Below are positions 18,331 to 27,535 of a DNA stretch of 64,000 nt, piece after piece (position 1 is the first letter of the stretch; the number at the start of each line of letters is the position of its first letter). Made by a program: the position numbers and the translations under genes. A model generated the notes under the pieces. That model was given only the letters and a program-made list of their open reading frames with translations, made no database searches and had not been told where the DNA came from. The DNA comes from Metabacillus dongyingensis (GTDB lineage: Bacteria > Bacillota > Bacilli > Bacillales > Bacillaceae), in the NCBI RefSeq assembly GCF_019933155.2, contig NZ_CP082944.1, forward strand, positions 3,040,001 to 3,104,000. The letters run 5' to 3'.

Positions 18331-18502
18331 GGGCGATCGCAGAAATATTTCAATTTCCACCGAAAAAATTGATATTTCATCGATATATTCAGAAAATTAA
18401 AGACACCAGCATCTTCTCCTGCCAAATCAGCAGGAACCCCCTCTGTATCTTCTCTAATCAAAAAAAATACATCTATTTTCCATTATAAAAAATATCATAA
18501 TT

Positions 18503-18880
18503 TTAATATTTATACACCATGTTTAGCTTGTTAATCATATTGTAGCATGCACCATATAAACCCGCATCATTTCCCAGCATAGATGGAAGAACTAACAAAT
18601 CATGTCCGTAGTACTCCATTACTTCCTTTTTTAAATTTTTATTAATATCTATTATTAAACGGTCAGCTTTTTCTGTTATTCCGCCGCCAATAATAATGGC
18701 TTCTGGATTAAGCAGGTGAGTGATGTTTGCAAGGCCTATGCTAATAAAGTGAACAAATCGGCTGTAAACGGAAAAAGCTGCAGGATCATCATTCATAGCC
18801 AGATGAATAATTTCTTCCCCTGATATGTTCTTTTTTACCTCTTTACTCTTAATTTCTTCTAGATAGTCTTGGACGAAAGC
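18503..18880 (-). pseudogene. C-terminal remnant of a ROK-family sugar kinase
   Basis: About 125 codons are open in one frame: VQDYLEEIKSKEVKKNISGE, then HFISIGLANITHLLNPEAII, IIGGGITEKADRLI and a C-terminal SMLGNDAGLYGACY. These are the last part of the ROK kinase fold (glucokinase-like). The N-terminal half with the ATP and sugar sites and the zinc motif is missing, and a stop precedes the readable part. The break coincides with the long inverted repeat at 18881-18919. A truncated, non-functional gene. Confidence 0.8.
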
Positions 18881-18919
18881 TTTGAGGCTGATTCAACTAT
18901 CTGTTGAATCAGCCTCAAA
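18881..18919. terminator. Perfect 17-bp inverted repeat at the ROK break point
   Basis: TTTGAGGCTGATTCAAC, a 5-nt loop and its exact complement. It lies 37 bp after the stop of the 18956-19381 gene and could act as its terminator, but no T run follows on the minus strand. The truncated ROK gene begins at its other edge, so the hairpin may mark a deletion junction. Confidence 0.5.
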
Positions 18920-18955
18920 TTCATTGATCTTATTATGATATGCTCCCTATCTTGC

Positions 18956-19381
18956 CTAAGAAAGTTGAGATTCTTCATGTAACTGACCTAGTTTTCTCAT
19001 CGACTTATTTTTAGCCAAAGCTAAAATTCCAGCAGAAAGACATAGAACAGCTCCTGGAATGTCCATCAGCAAATAAGATACAAGTCCTACAAAGATAAAC
19101 CATACTGGCAGTTTCACTTCTATTTTTTGCTCATCAAGCTTATTCATGAGATACAAATTTATAAATCCAAGCGTGATGAATATCATCCCGAATGTTACCG
19201 CAAACATGTACATGCTTCCAAAAAGAGACTGTATGGCTTCCATTTTTCCAAAGGAAGTTTCTCTGACGCTAAGCCCTTGCTTTTTTATGGCGGATGCATA
19301 AAAGAGCATGGTCACCGCTCCTGTGAAAATCTCCCATATCGCCCCTATTAAAACAAGTCTTCTCTCAAGTTTTCTATTCAC
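18956..19381 (-). CDS. Small four-helix membrane protein of unknown function
   Basis: A 141-residue protein with four predicted membrane helices, roughly 8-28 (LVLIGAIWEIFTGAVTMLFY), 54-80 (LFGSMYMFAVTFGMIFITLG), 92-108 (VWFIFVGLVSYLLMDI) and 109-122. The ends are charged. I do not recognise a family. The start is GTG, with AAGGAG 10 nt upstream. It lies 52 bp after the last permease gene of locus C on the same strand, so it may be an operon member, perhaps co-regulated with sugar uptake. Confidence 0.65.
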   Translation of the reverse strand: MNRKLERRLVLIGAIWEIFTGAVTMLFYASAIKKQGLSVRETSFGKMEAIQSLFGSMYMFAVTFGMIFITLGFINLYLMNKLDEQKIEVKLPVWFIFVGLVSYLLMDIPGAVLCLSAGILALAKNKSMRKLGQLHEESQLS

Positions 19382-19433
19382 AGTTCATTATCTCCTTTTT
19401 GGATAGGATGAAAATGTTCCAGTTCCATGAAAT

Positions 19434-20276
19434 CTACCCTTTGACACCCGAAGACAATGACAGGGACTCGACAAAATATTTTTGCGTAAATAAATACAGG
19501 ATAAAAGTCGGGATAATCGCTATTAATGCGGCAGTTAACGCATGGGCAATATCCAATTGATACATTCCCTGAATCAGCTGCAATCCTGGAGTTATCGGCA
19601 TTTTTTCAACATCGTTGAAGACAATGGATGGCCATAAGAAGTCATTCCAAGCTCCAGTAAACGTAAATAATGCTACTACTGTCAAAACGGGTCTAAGCAA
19701 GGGCAAAATGATTTTCAAAAATATTTGAAAATCAGAGGCTCCATCGACTCTCGCCGACTCATCAAATTCCCTGGGAATGCCATTTAAAAACTGACGAACC
19801 AGGAAAATATTGAATACACCCGCTGCACCAGGGACAATTGCGGCAAGATAGCTATTTACCCACCCTAAAGAATCAATCATTTTATAAAGCGGAATTAAGT
19901 TTACGACACTAGGAAACATCATGGTAGCCATTAAAAAGAGAAAAAGGGCGTTTCTTCCTTTAAATTTTAGTCTGGAATAACCAAATGCAGCCAATGAAAC
20001 CACTACTACCACTAAAATAGTCTGAGAGGCTGATATAATAAGAGAGTTCATAAACCATTTAGCCAGGGGCGCACTTGTATTATTAAAAAGAACATCCTGA
20101 TAGTTTGTCATCACCCAGTTGATCGGCAAAATGGTGAAGCCATTTGCCTGAAGATCCGCTTCATTTTTAAATGATGTTAAAAATGTATAAACTAATGGGA
20201 CAATCCAGATAAATGCCATAACCAGCAAAAAGAAAAACGATATCAGCTTTGCGGCCCGATTATTAATAGATAACAC
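19434..20276 (-). CDS. ABC sugar transporter permease, MalG type (locus C)
   Basis: A 280-residue inner-membrane permease of the CUT1 family with about six helices. The EAA loop that docks on the ATPase is ESARVDGASDFQIFLKIILP. The N-terminal MVIVPLVYTFLTSFKNE-like segment and the C-terminal FTQKYFVESLSLSSGVKG are typical of MalG-like subunits. It overlaps nothing but begins 3 bp after the partner permease stop. No ATPase is encoded here, so the importer must use a shared ATPase such as an MsmX-type protein, as is common in Bacillus. Confidence 0.93.
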   Translation of the reverse strand: MLSINNRAAKLISFFFLLVMAFIWIVPLVYTFLTSFKNEADLQANGFTILPINWVMTNYQDVLFNNTSAPLAKWFMNSLIISASQTILVVVVVSLAAFGYSRLKFKGRNALFLFLMATMMFPSVVNLIPLYKMIDSLGWVNSYLAAIVPGAAGVFNIFLVRQFLNGIPREFDESARVDGASDFQIFLKIILPLLRPVLTVVALFTFTGAWNDFLWPSIVFNDVEKMPITPGLQLIQGMYQLDIAHALTAALIAIIPTFILYLFTQKYFVESLSLSSGVKG

Positions 20277-20279
20277 CTC

Positions 20280-21215
20280 CTAATCACGCTGTCTTAAAAA
20301 GAAGAATTGAATGGCTGAAACAATCATAATACAGACTCCTAAGACTACAGCCATAGCTGAAGCGATGCCGGCAATAGATTGGCCGGAACCGAACGCATTC
20401 TGCTGAATATACATAAGCAGCACAGTTGTTGAACTGTCAGGTCCTCCTTTTGTCAGCATTAACGGCTGGCCATAAACATTGAATTGGGCAATCGTCGTAA
20501 TGACAACTGTATACATAAGCTGTCCTTTAATACTCGGCAATGTAATTTTGAAAAAGCGCTGCACACTGCCTGCACCATCGATTGACGCAGCTTCAAAATA
20601 TTCCTTTGGAATTCCGCCTAGAGCTGCCTGGTAGATTATCATATTCGCTCCAATACACCACCAGACAGTTACGATTACAAGAGCTACCCAGGCATAAGGC
20701 TGAACAGAGACCCAGTTTGTATCCAGCTTAAAATAATGGTTGATGGGTCCAAAAGTTACATGAAAAAGCATTGCCCATATAATCATGACTGCTGATACAG
20801 AAAAAAGTGTCGGCACATAAAATAAAGCTTGAAAAAACCCCATCCCCTTAGGCTTTGCATGCAAACCTGCTGCAAGCAAAAGCGGAACGGCGATACATGC
20901 TGGAACCGTAAACAGGACAAATTGAAAGGTATTACCAAGCCCTGTATACAGCTGTGTATGAAACGTTGATTCTTTATTAAATAAAATTTCCTGATAGTTA
21001 GCCAAACCTACAAATTCCGGCTGATTAATCAAATCCCAATTTGTAAAAGAGATATAAATACCAAATAACGTTGGAATGAAAAAGAATACAAGAAACAATA
21101 TCAGGTGGGGTCCGATATAAATGAGCGGGGAAAGGTTCATTTTCTTTTTAGGAACCTTGATCTCCTGTAAAGCAGGTACAAGTCGGGTTTGCTGCTTTAT
21201 CGCTGGACGATTCAT
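20280..21215 (-). CDS. ABC sugar transporter permease, MalF/UgpA type (locus C)
   Basis: A 311-residue CUT1 permease. After a cytoplasmic lead, six helices begin with LILFLVFFFIPTLFGIYISF. The EAA loop is EAASIDGAGSVQRFFKITLP. It forms the channel with the MalG-type protein encoded 3 bp downstream. A 13-bp stem-loop lies between it and the binding-protein gene upstream, a usual arrangement that lets binding protein be made in excess. Confidence 0.93.
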   Translation of the reverse strand: MNRPAIKQQTRLVPALQEIKVPKKKMNLSPLIYIGPHLILFLVFFFIPTLFGIYISFTNWDLINQPEFVGLANYQEILFNKESTFHTQLYTGLGNTFQFVLFTVPACIAVPLLLAAGLHAKPKGMGFFQALFYVPTLFSVSAVMIIWAMLFHVTFGPINHYFKLDTNWVSVQPYAWVALVIVTVWWCIGANMIIYQAALGGIPKEYFEAASIDGAGSVQRFFKITLPSIKGQLMYTVVITTIAQFNVYGQPLMLTKGGPDSSTTVLLMYIQQNAFGSGQSIAGIASAMAVVLGVCIMIVSAIQFFFLRQRD

Positions 21216-21256
21216 ATAGCATGTCTCCTATTCTTTTTTGATCGAATAGAGAGAGA

Positions 21257-21311
21257 CAATCATGAAAGGGTAAAACCATGCAAAAACAAGTGGTTGATCC
21301 TTTCATGATTG
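21257..21311 (-). other. Intercistronic stem-loop between binding protein and permease genes
   Basis: CAATCATGAAAGG pairs exactly with CCTTTCATGATTG across a 29-nt loop that has some inner pairing. It lies in the 144-bp gap after the solute-binding protein gene. Such hairpins usually give partial termination or protect the upstream mRNA. Confidence 0.65.
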
Positions 21312-21359
21312 ACAGCCTCTTTTACTCTTCATCACGCGTTGAATGAAATTCGCTCTATG

Positions 21360-22619
21360 TTAGTTTTTATTCTGACTGATCTTATCCTCAACCGATTTTT
21401 GCGCTTTCTTAAGAGCATCTTCGATTTTCACTTTTCCAAAAATGGCATCTCCGGCCATTTTATCAATCTCGTCAACGACAAAACCATTATATTGATAGTC
21501 AAAAATTTTAAGCGTTTCCTGCTGTTTTTCATCCTTTACCAGGAAGGATTGAGGCAGTTCCAAATATTTTGGGTCTTCTAAGGTAGCCAGTGCAGCCGGA
21601 TTTTGTCCTGCCTCAGCCCAAGGAAGAGAATTTTGTCTCAAATAATCGAGGAATTTCATAACCCCATTTGTTTTCTCTTGATTTCGATCCTTGCTGTTTA
21701 GCATGACAAACTGATGGGATGAGCTCCAGTTAACAACTTTATCGGTTGAAATTTGAGGAAAGTTTGTCATTCCCCATTCCAAAGATTTCACTTCGTTTAA
21801 GCCATTTTGCATCCAGATTCCTTCAGGATAAAAAATCTGCTTCCCTGATTTAAACAGCTGCCCTGGGTCTTCTCCATCCTTGTTTGTCAGCTTTTCATCA
21901 ACAAGTGATTTCAATAGATTTAAAGCCTCTGCGGCTTCGGGTGTATTAAGCGTTGGTTTTTCGCCATCACTTGTTATATCCCCGCCAAATTGGTGATAAA
22001 GAGACAGGAAGATTGGTCTCGTCCATGTGATCCCTACTGCTTTAATGTTATCTTTTTTAGCTTTTTCACCTGCTGCTTTTATTTCATCGAATGTGACAAT
22101 ATTATCTTCTAAAACCCCTGGAGCATATTTTTCAACAAGCTTTTTATTGTAATACATAACAAAACTATGAACATCTAAAGGCAAGCTGTATCTTTTCCCT
22201 TCTAAGCTTCCTATATCCCAGCCAGACTTAACATAATTCTCTTCCTTTATTTCCGGAAAATCTGTTAATGCTTCATCAAATGGGGTTAGCATCTCATTTG
22301 CAGTGAACCCTTTAATTCTCTCTGCATGAACGATTGTCATATCAGGAATGTTTTTTCCCGAGTTAACTACTGTAGGAATTTTGGTATACATATCCTGTTC
22401 TTTTAAAGATACGTTTTTAACCTTATATTCTGGATTTGTTTTATTGTAATTATTAATGATCTGCTGCATATTCTTCCCATCAGGCCCTGTAAAAGGGTTC
22501 CAAAATACAAGTTCTTTACTGTTGGCACCTGATGTGCTGTTTGAGCTGCATCCAACGAGCGTAAACACGAGACTTACTAAAACGAATAAACTGAACATTG
22601 ATTTCATAGTGATTTTCAT
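21360..22619 (-). CDS. ABC sugar transporter solute-binding lipoprotein (locus C)
   Basis: A 419-residue CUT1 binding protein. The signal peptide MKSMFSLFVLVSLVFTLVGC has the lipobox LVGC with the acylated cysteine at residue 24. The mature protein begins KELVFWNPFTGPDGKNMQQI, and IPDMTIVHAERIKGFTANEM, SLPLDVHSFVMYYNKKLVEK and GIWMQNGLNE follow, as in multiple-sugar binding proteins. I chose the ATG at 22619, with GGGGGAATACT upstream. It follows the GH2 gene by 110 bp, so the imported sugar is probably the substrate of that enzyme. Confidence 0.93.
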   Translation of the reverse strand: MKITMKSMFSLFVLVSLVFTLVGCSSNSTSGANSKELVFWNPFTGPDGKNMQQIINNYNKTNPEYKVKNVSLKEQDMYTKIPTVVNSGKNIPDMTIVHAERIKGFTANEMLTPFDEALTDFPEIKEENYVKSGWDIGSLEGKRYSLPLDVHSFVMYYNKKLVEKYAPGVLEDNIVTFDEIKAAGEKAKKDNIKAVGITWTRPIFLSLYHQFGGDITSDGEKPTLNTPEAAEALNLLKSLVDEKLTNKDGEDPGQLFKSGKQIFYPEGIWMQNGLNEVKSLEWGMTNFPQISTDKVVNWSSSHQFVMLNSKDRNQEKTNGVMKFLDYLRQNSLPWAEAGQNPAALATLEDPKYLELPQSFLVKDEKQQETLKIFDYQYNGFVVDEIDKMAGDAIFGKVKIEDALKKAQKSVEDKISQNKN

Positions 22620-22729
22620 AGTATTCCCCCTGAAATTTTTGATTACCATTTATCACTTAAAAACAAAATGAATAGCCTCAGCCCATAGTACAGCGCTTAT
22701 ATTTCTTTTCACCCTGTAAGCTTTGAAAG

Positions 22730-24526
22730 TTATTCGACTGTGTCAATATGCCACAGATTGTTAATCCTCTTGATTTCTTTCAGATCGCATTTCGGCTTGC
22801 GGTCATAGGTTAGAATTCCATTAATCTCCTGTTCCACATCTGTTAATTGTGTATAACAAAATCCATGAAGGGTTCTTGAGGCATAAACGCCTTTTATAAT
22901 CCTTTCGTAATCGCTTACAAAATCTCCTTCGCTTGATACAGAAGTATATCCCCAGCCAGCGGCATCCCCAATTTTAAAGCCGATACCGCCAAATTCAGTT
23001 AATAGAATTGGCTCACCCTGGTAATCAAAGCCCTCTGTATATATCTTTTTTCCTGCTGGACGGGACATCAGCAGCTTTTCCTTTGTAGAAAGTGAGTGCT
23101 TGAAATGCTCATATTTCTCTAGCTCTTCCTTGTGTCCATGGTTGTAATTATGGACGGCGCATATATCTGTCGTGGTCATTTCCCACCCATCATTTGAAAT
23201 GACAATCCTAGTAGGATCAAGCGAATGAATGAGATGATACATGGCTAATGAATGATGTTTCTGCTGTTCATTATTGCAGATGTTTGGGACTCCCCAGCTT
23301 TCATTTATTGGAACCCACGTTACAATCGAAGGATGATTATAATCACGCTCGATAATTTCAATCCATTCCCTAGTTAACCGCGCTACTGCATCCTCGCTGT
23401 AAATAGGAGATGCAGCACACTCACCCCATACGAGGAACCCCAGATGATCTGCCCAATACAGAAACCGCGGATCCTCAACCTTCTGATGTTTTCTGCATCC
23501 GTTAAATCCCATTTCTTTTGAAAGTTCAATATCCTTTTTAAAATCCAGATCATCTGGTGCTGTCAGCAGCCCTTGAGGCCAGTACCCTTGGTCCAGCACT
23601 AGTTTCTGATAATAGGGTTTATTATTTAGATAGACCATTCCATTTTCGGTATGTATTTTTCTCATTCCGAAGTAAGAAGTAATTTCGTCTATTACGATCT
23701 CAGCATCTATAATTTTAATGACAACATCAAACAAATTTGGTGTTTCCGGAGACCAGTTCCATCCTTCGTGATGATAGCCGGCCTTAAATATCTGACGATT
23801 ATACAGATTGATTGATCTCTTTGTAAATGAATCAAAAATTTCTATTCTTTCTTCTGCAATCTTTGAGCCTTTAAATGATATTTCTATTAATGCCTTTTTC
23901 TCTTTAAACTCCCCAGCCACCTCGAATTCAATTTGAATATCCCCGGAATCTATATTGGGGGTAAACCGAAGTTTTGAGAGATGAGTGGTGTGAACTGCCT
24001 CTAGCCAAACGGTTTGCCAAATTCCTGTTGTCCGTGTATACCAGATACCAGCTGATTCTTCCAGCCAAAATTGTTTGCCCCTGGGAATTGTTTCATCTGT
24101 TGAAGGGTCTTCTACTCTTATAACGATGGATTCCTTTTCTCCAGTTAAATAGTCTGTAATATTAAAAGAAAAGGAAACGTGTCCGCCTTCATGAGTTCCT
24201 GCTAACTGTTCATTCACATAAACGGCAGCACGGTAGTCAACCGCTCCAAAATGCAGAAAAATTTGCTTTCCTAACATATCTTTTGGAATTTCCACTTCTC
24301 TTCTATACCAGACCCAATCGTGGAAAGTACTCTCATTAATACCGCTAAGCTCTGCCTGAAAAGCAAAAGGAACCTCAATTTTTCTGCCAAACTTTTTTTC
24401 TTTCTTAAACCATTTTTCTTTTAAGCCAGCATTCTCATCGTCAAATTCAAATTGCCAAGCGCCATTTAAATTCAGCCATTCCTTTCTGACGAGCTGTGGA
24501 CGGGGATATTCTTTACGGTACACCAT
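22730..24526 (-). CDS. Glycoside hydrolase family 2 enzyme (locus C)
   Basis: A 598-residue GH2 enzyme without signal peptide, so cytoplasmic. Sugar-binding, immunoglobulin-like and TIM-barrel domains are in the usual order. The general acid/base is E409 in VTWVPINESWGVPN and the nucleophile E511 in ILLTEFGGIGF. GFNGCRKHQKVEDPRFLYWA is the conserved barrel segment. Length is that of beta-glucuronidase-like or short beta-galactosidase-like enzymes; I cannot choose between them. It is the first gene of the locus C operon, read from a promoter overlapped by the ROK operator. Confidence 0.93.
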   Translation of the reverse strand: MVYRKEYPRPQLVRKEWLNLNGAWQFEFDDENAGLKEKWFKKEKKFGRKIEVPFAFQAELSGINESTFHDWVWYRREVEIPKDMLGKQIFLHFGAVDYRAAVYVNEQLAGTHEGGHVSFSFNITDYLTGEKESIVIRVEDPSTDETIPRGKQFWLEESAGIWYTRTTGIWQTVWLEAVHTTHLSKLRFTPNIDSGDIQIEFEVAGEFKEKKALIEISFKGSKIAEERIEIFDSFTKRSINLYNRQIFKAGYHHEGWNWSPETPNLFDVVIKIIDAEIVIDEITSYFGMRKIHTENGMVYLNNKPYYQKLVLDQGYWPQGLLTAPDDLDFKKDIELSKEMGFNGCRKHQKVEDPRFLYWADHLGFLVWGECAASPIYSEDAVARLTREWIEIIERDYNHPSIVTWVPINESWGVPNICNNEQQKHHSLAMYHLIHSLDPTRIVISNDGWEMTTTDICAVHNYNHGHKEELEKYEHFKHSLSTKEKLLMSRPAGKKIYTEGFDYQGEPILLTEFGGIGFKIGDAAGWGYTSVSSEGDFVSDYERIIKGVYASRTLHGFCYTQLTDVEQEINGILTYDRKPKCDLKEIKRINNLWHIDTVE

Positions 24527-24550
24527 TTATTTTTCTCCTTTGCTATCATA

Positions 24551-24596
24551 GTTAATTAATTTACTTAACTATAATATGCAAAAAAATAAATGTAAA
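24551..24596 (-). promoter_or_regulatory. Locus C promoter with overlapping ROK operator
   Basis: On the minus strand TTTACA (24591-24596) and TATAGT (24568-24573) are 17 bp apart. The imperfect palindrome GTTAATTAATTTACTTAAC (24551-24569) overlaps the -10 box and the likely transcription start. A near-identical element lies in the same position at the ROK repressor promoter. Confidence 0.7.
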
Positions 24597-24754
24597 TATC
24601 TATTATTTAAATTTTCTGATAATGGTACTTTATTCCTAGAACACATTTAATGCTCAAAAGTATTCAGTTTCTGCTGTCTTTGACATTATTAAAATAACAC
24701 ATTGCTGGCTCATGATTCTGACTATGGGTATATGTCAAAGATGGTGACTGAACA

Positions 24755-25993
24755 TTAAGTATTCAGTCCCCCAGCTTCAAACATTTTCTTAACTACTACA
24801 GAAACAGCGCCAAGGATCATTCCTTTTTTTCCGAGTGCAGAACAGACAATGTCCACTTCTTCTTCCAAACTTCTTATTGTATATTTGCCTGCCATTTCCT
24901 TAACACAAGAAATAACTAGATCGCCTTGCTCAAAAATACGGCCTTCAAGAATAATTTTGGACGGCTTCAGAATATTAATTAAGTTAGCTGTTGCCAATCC
25001 TAAAGATTTAGCACTTTGTTCAACAATAAGACTGGCCAGGGGATCTCCTTTTTCTGCAGCTTTGAATATCAATTCAATCGAAAGGTTACTCCTATCCGCC
25101 TTTACCCACTCTTTTAAAATAGAATCTTCAGCAGAATCCAATCCTTTATGAACTTTTTTAAGAATGGCCGCTTCCGATGCATAAGCCTCAAGACAGCCAT
25201 TGTTTCCGCACTCACACATAGGGCCATTTACGTCAAGAACAGTGTGGCCTATTTCACCGGCAGTATGAAAAGAGCTTTTGTAGATTTCGCTGTTCATTAC
25301 AATGCCAGATCCAATACCTCTGCCAACACTAATACAAATAAAATCTGAAACTCCCTTTCCTTGTCCAAACCAGCTTTCTGCCATTGCCAAGGCACGAACA
25401 TCATTTTCTAAGGTTACAGGGAGGTGGAATTCCTGTTCAAGAATCTCTTTGATCGGCATATTTTCAAGATGCAGGTGCGGAGAAAAAATGGCAAGTCCTT
25501 TGTCCGGATTAACTAAACCATGCATGGCAAAACCTATACCAATTATCAGGGATTTATCTGCTTTGCTATTCTCTAGCACTGAGTAGATGCTTTCCTTTAT
25601 AAGGGTAATAAAATCTTCTTTAGAAGGAAGAGTTTCAAGCTCTTTAGAAAGATTATAGACAATGTGCCCATCCATTGTTGTCAGACTAACACGAATGATC
25701 TCCGCTGCCGCATAAACACCGATTATGTAACGAGCTTTATAATTAATACTGAGCATGATTGGCCTTCTGCCGCCTTGCTTTGAACTATTTGATTCTTTTT
25801 CTATGACCAGATTCTGTTCAACAAGGTTACTCACAATATCCCCTACTGTAGGACGCGTTAATTTTGTAATCTTCGCTATCTCTGCTCTCGATATTGGTTC
25901 TCTCAAGCGTATAAGATTGAGCACGGAAGATTGATTTAGGGATCTCATCCCTTCAAAGCTTCCCGTTTTAAGAGTAAACGTCATTTTATTCAT
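24755..25993 (-). CDS. ROK-family transcriptional repressor (XylR/NagC type, locus C)
   Basis: A 412-residue protein with a winged helix-turn-helix (about 18-75: SRAEIAKITKLTRPTVGDIV) and a C-terminal ROK domain. IGIGFAMHGLVNPDKG, GRGIGSGIVMN and the zinc-binding HTVLDVNGPMCECGNNGCLE are all present. These regulators repress sugar genes and release DNA on binding the sugar. It lies upstream of the GH2/ABC operon in the same direction but has its own promoter carrying the same operator, so it probably represses itself as well. Confidence 0.93.
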   Translation of the reverse strand: MNKMTFTLKTGSFEGMRSLNQSSVLNLIRLREPISRAEIAKITKLTRPTVGDIVSNLVEQNLVIEKESNSSKQGGRRPIMLSINYKARYIIGVYAAAEIIRVSLTTMDGHIVYNLSKELETLPSKEDFITLIKESIYSVLENSKADKSLIIGIGFAMHGLVNPDKGLAIFSPHLHLENMPIKEILEQEFHLPVTLENDVRALAMAESWFGQGKGVSDFICISVGRGIGSGIVMNSEIYKSSFHTAGEIGHTVLDVNGPMCECGNNGCLEAYASEAAILKKVHKGLDSAEDSILKEWVKADRSNLSIELIFKAAEKGDPLASLIVEQSAKSLGLATANLINILKPSKIILEGRIFEQGDLVISCVKEMAGKYTIRSLEEEVDIVCSALGKKGMILGAVSVVVKKMFEAGGLNT

Positions 25994-26052
25994 CACGCCT
26001 TTTTTATGACTTCAGTTTTGTCATGTGCACTGCATAGAATTAGTAATTCTTT

Positions 26053-26103
26053 GTTAATTAAGTTACTTTACATTACTATAATATACTCCTAATAAATATA
26101 CAA
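26053..26103 (-). promoter_or_regulatory. ROK repressor promoter with autoregulatory operator
   Basis: The minus strand has TTGTAT (26098-26103) and TATAGT (26075-26080) separated by 17 bp. Three bp further is GTTAATTAAGTTACTTTAC (26053-26071), 17/19 identical to the operator at 24551. The same layout at both promoters supports one repressor for both. Confidence 0.7.
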
Positions 26104-26216
26104 AAATATTCCTATAAGAACTGCTAGGCAATTATAAAATCTATTTGCCCTTTAAATAAAGGAAAGTGATTATTTTTGTTGAACTTTTCTACAAATGTGA
26201 AAAAAGGAGAGCTATT

Positions 26217-26762
26217 ATGATAGAAAAAGAACTTTCCGGCAGTGAAATGAATCTAACGACGCTAACAAAAGATCTTGCGAACTATAACCTATGGGCAAAT
26301 ACGAAAATGACCGGGTGGCTCAAAACAAAACCGTCTGAAAAAATGGTACAGGAAGTCCCTTCGAGTTTTCCAACTATCAAGCTGACGCTCAAGCATATTG
26401 CGGATGTTCAAAATTTTTGGCTGCAAGTGATTAAGCAGGAATCACCGCCAGATTTGGGTCAGTTTGGAGAGAAATCCACTCAGTCAATGGAGGAAGTGTT
26501 TAGTATGGTGGAGAAAAGTTCAAAAGAGTTATCTCAATATGTTCATTCACTTACCGAAAATTCCATAACAGGACCTTGTCAAGTTGAAACTCCATGGTTT
26601 AATGAAACTCGACCCAGATTTGAATTTATCCTCCAAGTCATGAATCACAGTACTTATCACCGAGGTCAGATTACAACGATTGGCCGTAATGCGGGATTAA
26701 CAGATGCACCTATGACAGATTTTAATGTCTATAGTTTTTCAGGAAAGCCATCATGTTACTAA
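26217..26762 (+). CDS. DinB-family protein
   Basis: A 181-residue four-helix-bundle protein. DLANYNLWANTKMTGWL opens the fold, and LKHIADVQNFWLQVI and MNHSTYHRGQITTIGR carry the two histidine regions that bind metal in the DinB/YfiT fold. Members include thiol transferases and damage-inducible proteins; no activity can be assigned. AAAAAGGAGAGCTATT precedes the ATG at 26217. It converges on a second, distantly related DinB-type gene, with one bidirectional terminator between them. Confidence 0.85.
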   Translation: MIEKELSGSEMNLTTLTKDLANYNLWANTKMTGWLKTKPSEKMVQEVPSSFPTIKLTLKHIADVQNFWLQVIKQESPPDLGQFGEKSTQSMEEVFSMVEKSSKELSQYVHSLTENSITGPCQVETPWFNETRPRFEFILQVMNHSTYHRGQITTIGRNAGLTDAPMTDFNVYSFSGKPSCY

Positions 26763-26810
26763 TGGATTTCGCTGAAATCTGTTAGACATTGCTATTAATC
26801 AAAACTTTAA

Positions 26811-26850
26811 AACCCTTCCATGCTATTCTGATTGAATAAATGGAAGGGTT
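26811..26850. terminator. Bidirectional terminator between two DinB-type genes
   Basis: AACCCTTCCAT and ATGGAAGGGTT form an 11-bp stem, with T-rich runs on both sides. It serves the convergent genes 26217-26762 and 26864-27364. Confidence 0.8.
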
Positions 26851-26863
26851 ATTGTTTTTCTTT

Positions 26864-27364
26864 CTAAAGGCATATCTTTTCTTCTAATTCCCGCTTCTGA
26901 CGTAAATGATGACGAAAATGCATGTCGACAAGATCGAACCATTCCTTTGCATTGAGCCAGCCGAAGCCCCCATGTTTTACTTTGAAGTTAGGATTAATGA
27001 CATTTACCTTCTCTTCCCACACTCTCATTCTCTTCTCTACTTGAATGAGCCCCTGCATAAGTTCCTCTTTCCTTTTGGTATTGCTTGGTGTGTTTTCTGG
27101 ATCTGCCGGCAGCTTGATTTTAATTGGAGGAAATCCTCCGCGTTTGTACAAAATCTCTCCTGCTTCCGTCTTTCCAAGTTTTTGTTCTTCAGATGCTGCT
27201 GAACAAGCTTCAACATTCTCAAGATACTCAAATGCAACCTCAATCAAGTGGAGATACATTTGCCCGATAGACCAGGTCCCTTCAGCAGAAATATGTCTTA
27301 ACTGATCCTTCGAAAAGTGCTGCAGGTGGTTTTTGTAGATTTCAATTGTGTGATAATCATTCAA
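26864..27364 (-). CDS. DinB-superfamily protein, TTG start
   Basis: A 166-residue protein opening NDYHTIEIYKNHLQHFS. The histidine-bearing helix TWSIGQMYLHLIEVAFEYLE is followed by the C-terminal LVDMHFRHHLRQKREL. This pattern of three histidines on the bundle fits the DinB fold. A TTG at 27364 is 6 nt after AGAGGTG; the GTG at 27373 overlaps that site, so TTG is preferred. Function unknown. Confidence 0.72.
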   Translation of the reverse strand: MNDYHTIEIYKNHLQHFSKDQLRHISAEGTWSIGQMYLHLIEVAFEYLENVEACSAASEEQKLGKTEAGEILYKRGGFPPIKIKLPADPENTPSNTKRKEELMQGLIQVEKRMRVWEEKVNVINPNFKVKHGGFGWLNAKEWFDLVDMHFRHHLRQKRELEEKICL

Positions 27365-27462
27365 ATTAAACACCTCTTTTATATTCTTTTATTCCAGGTT
27401 TACAGTTTCTAAAATATTTACTGCGAATCATTTATAGAACTATTCTAATCCGCCTTGTAAAA

Positions 27463-27504
27463 AAGCGGATGCTCATAGTTCGGCAATAGCGCCCGATTGT
27501 TGAA
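27463..27504. repeat. Dispersed hairpin repeat, copy R4
   Basis: AAGCGGATGC...GGCAATAGCGCCCGATTGTTGAA. The tail CGCCCGATTGTTGAA is the best-preserved form of the family motif. Confidence 0.5.
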
Positions 27505-27535
27505 TATCATACTAACTTCTATTAGCTAGTTTAGC

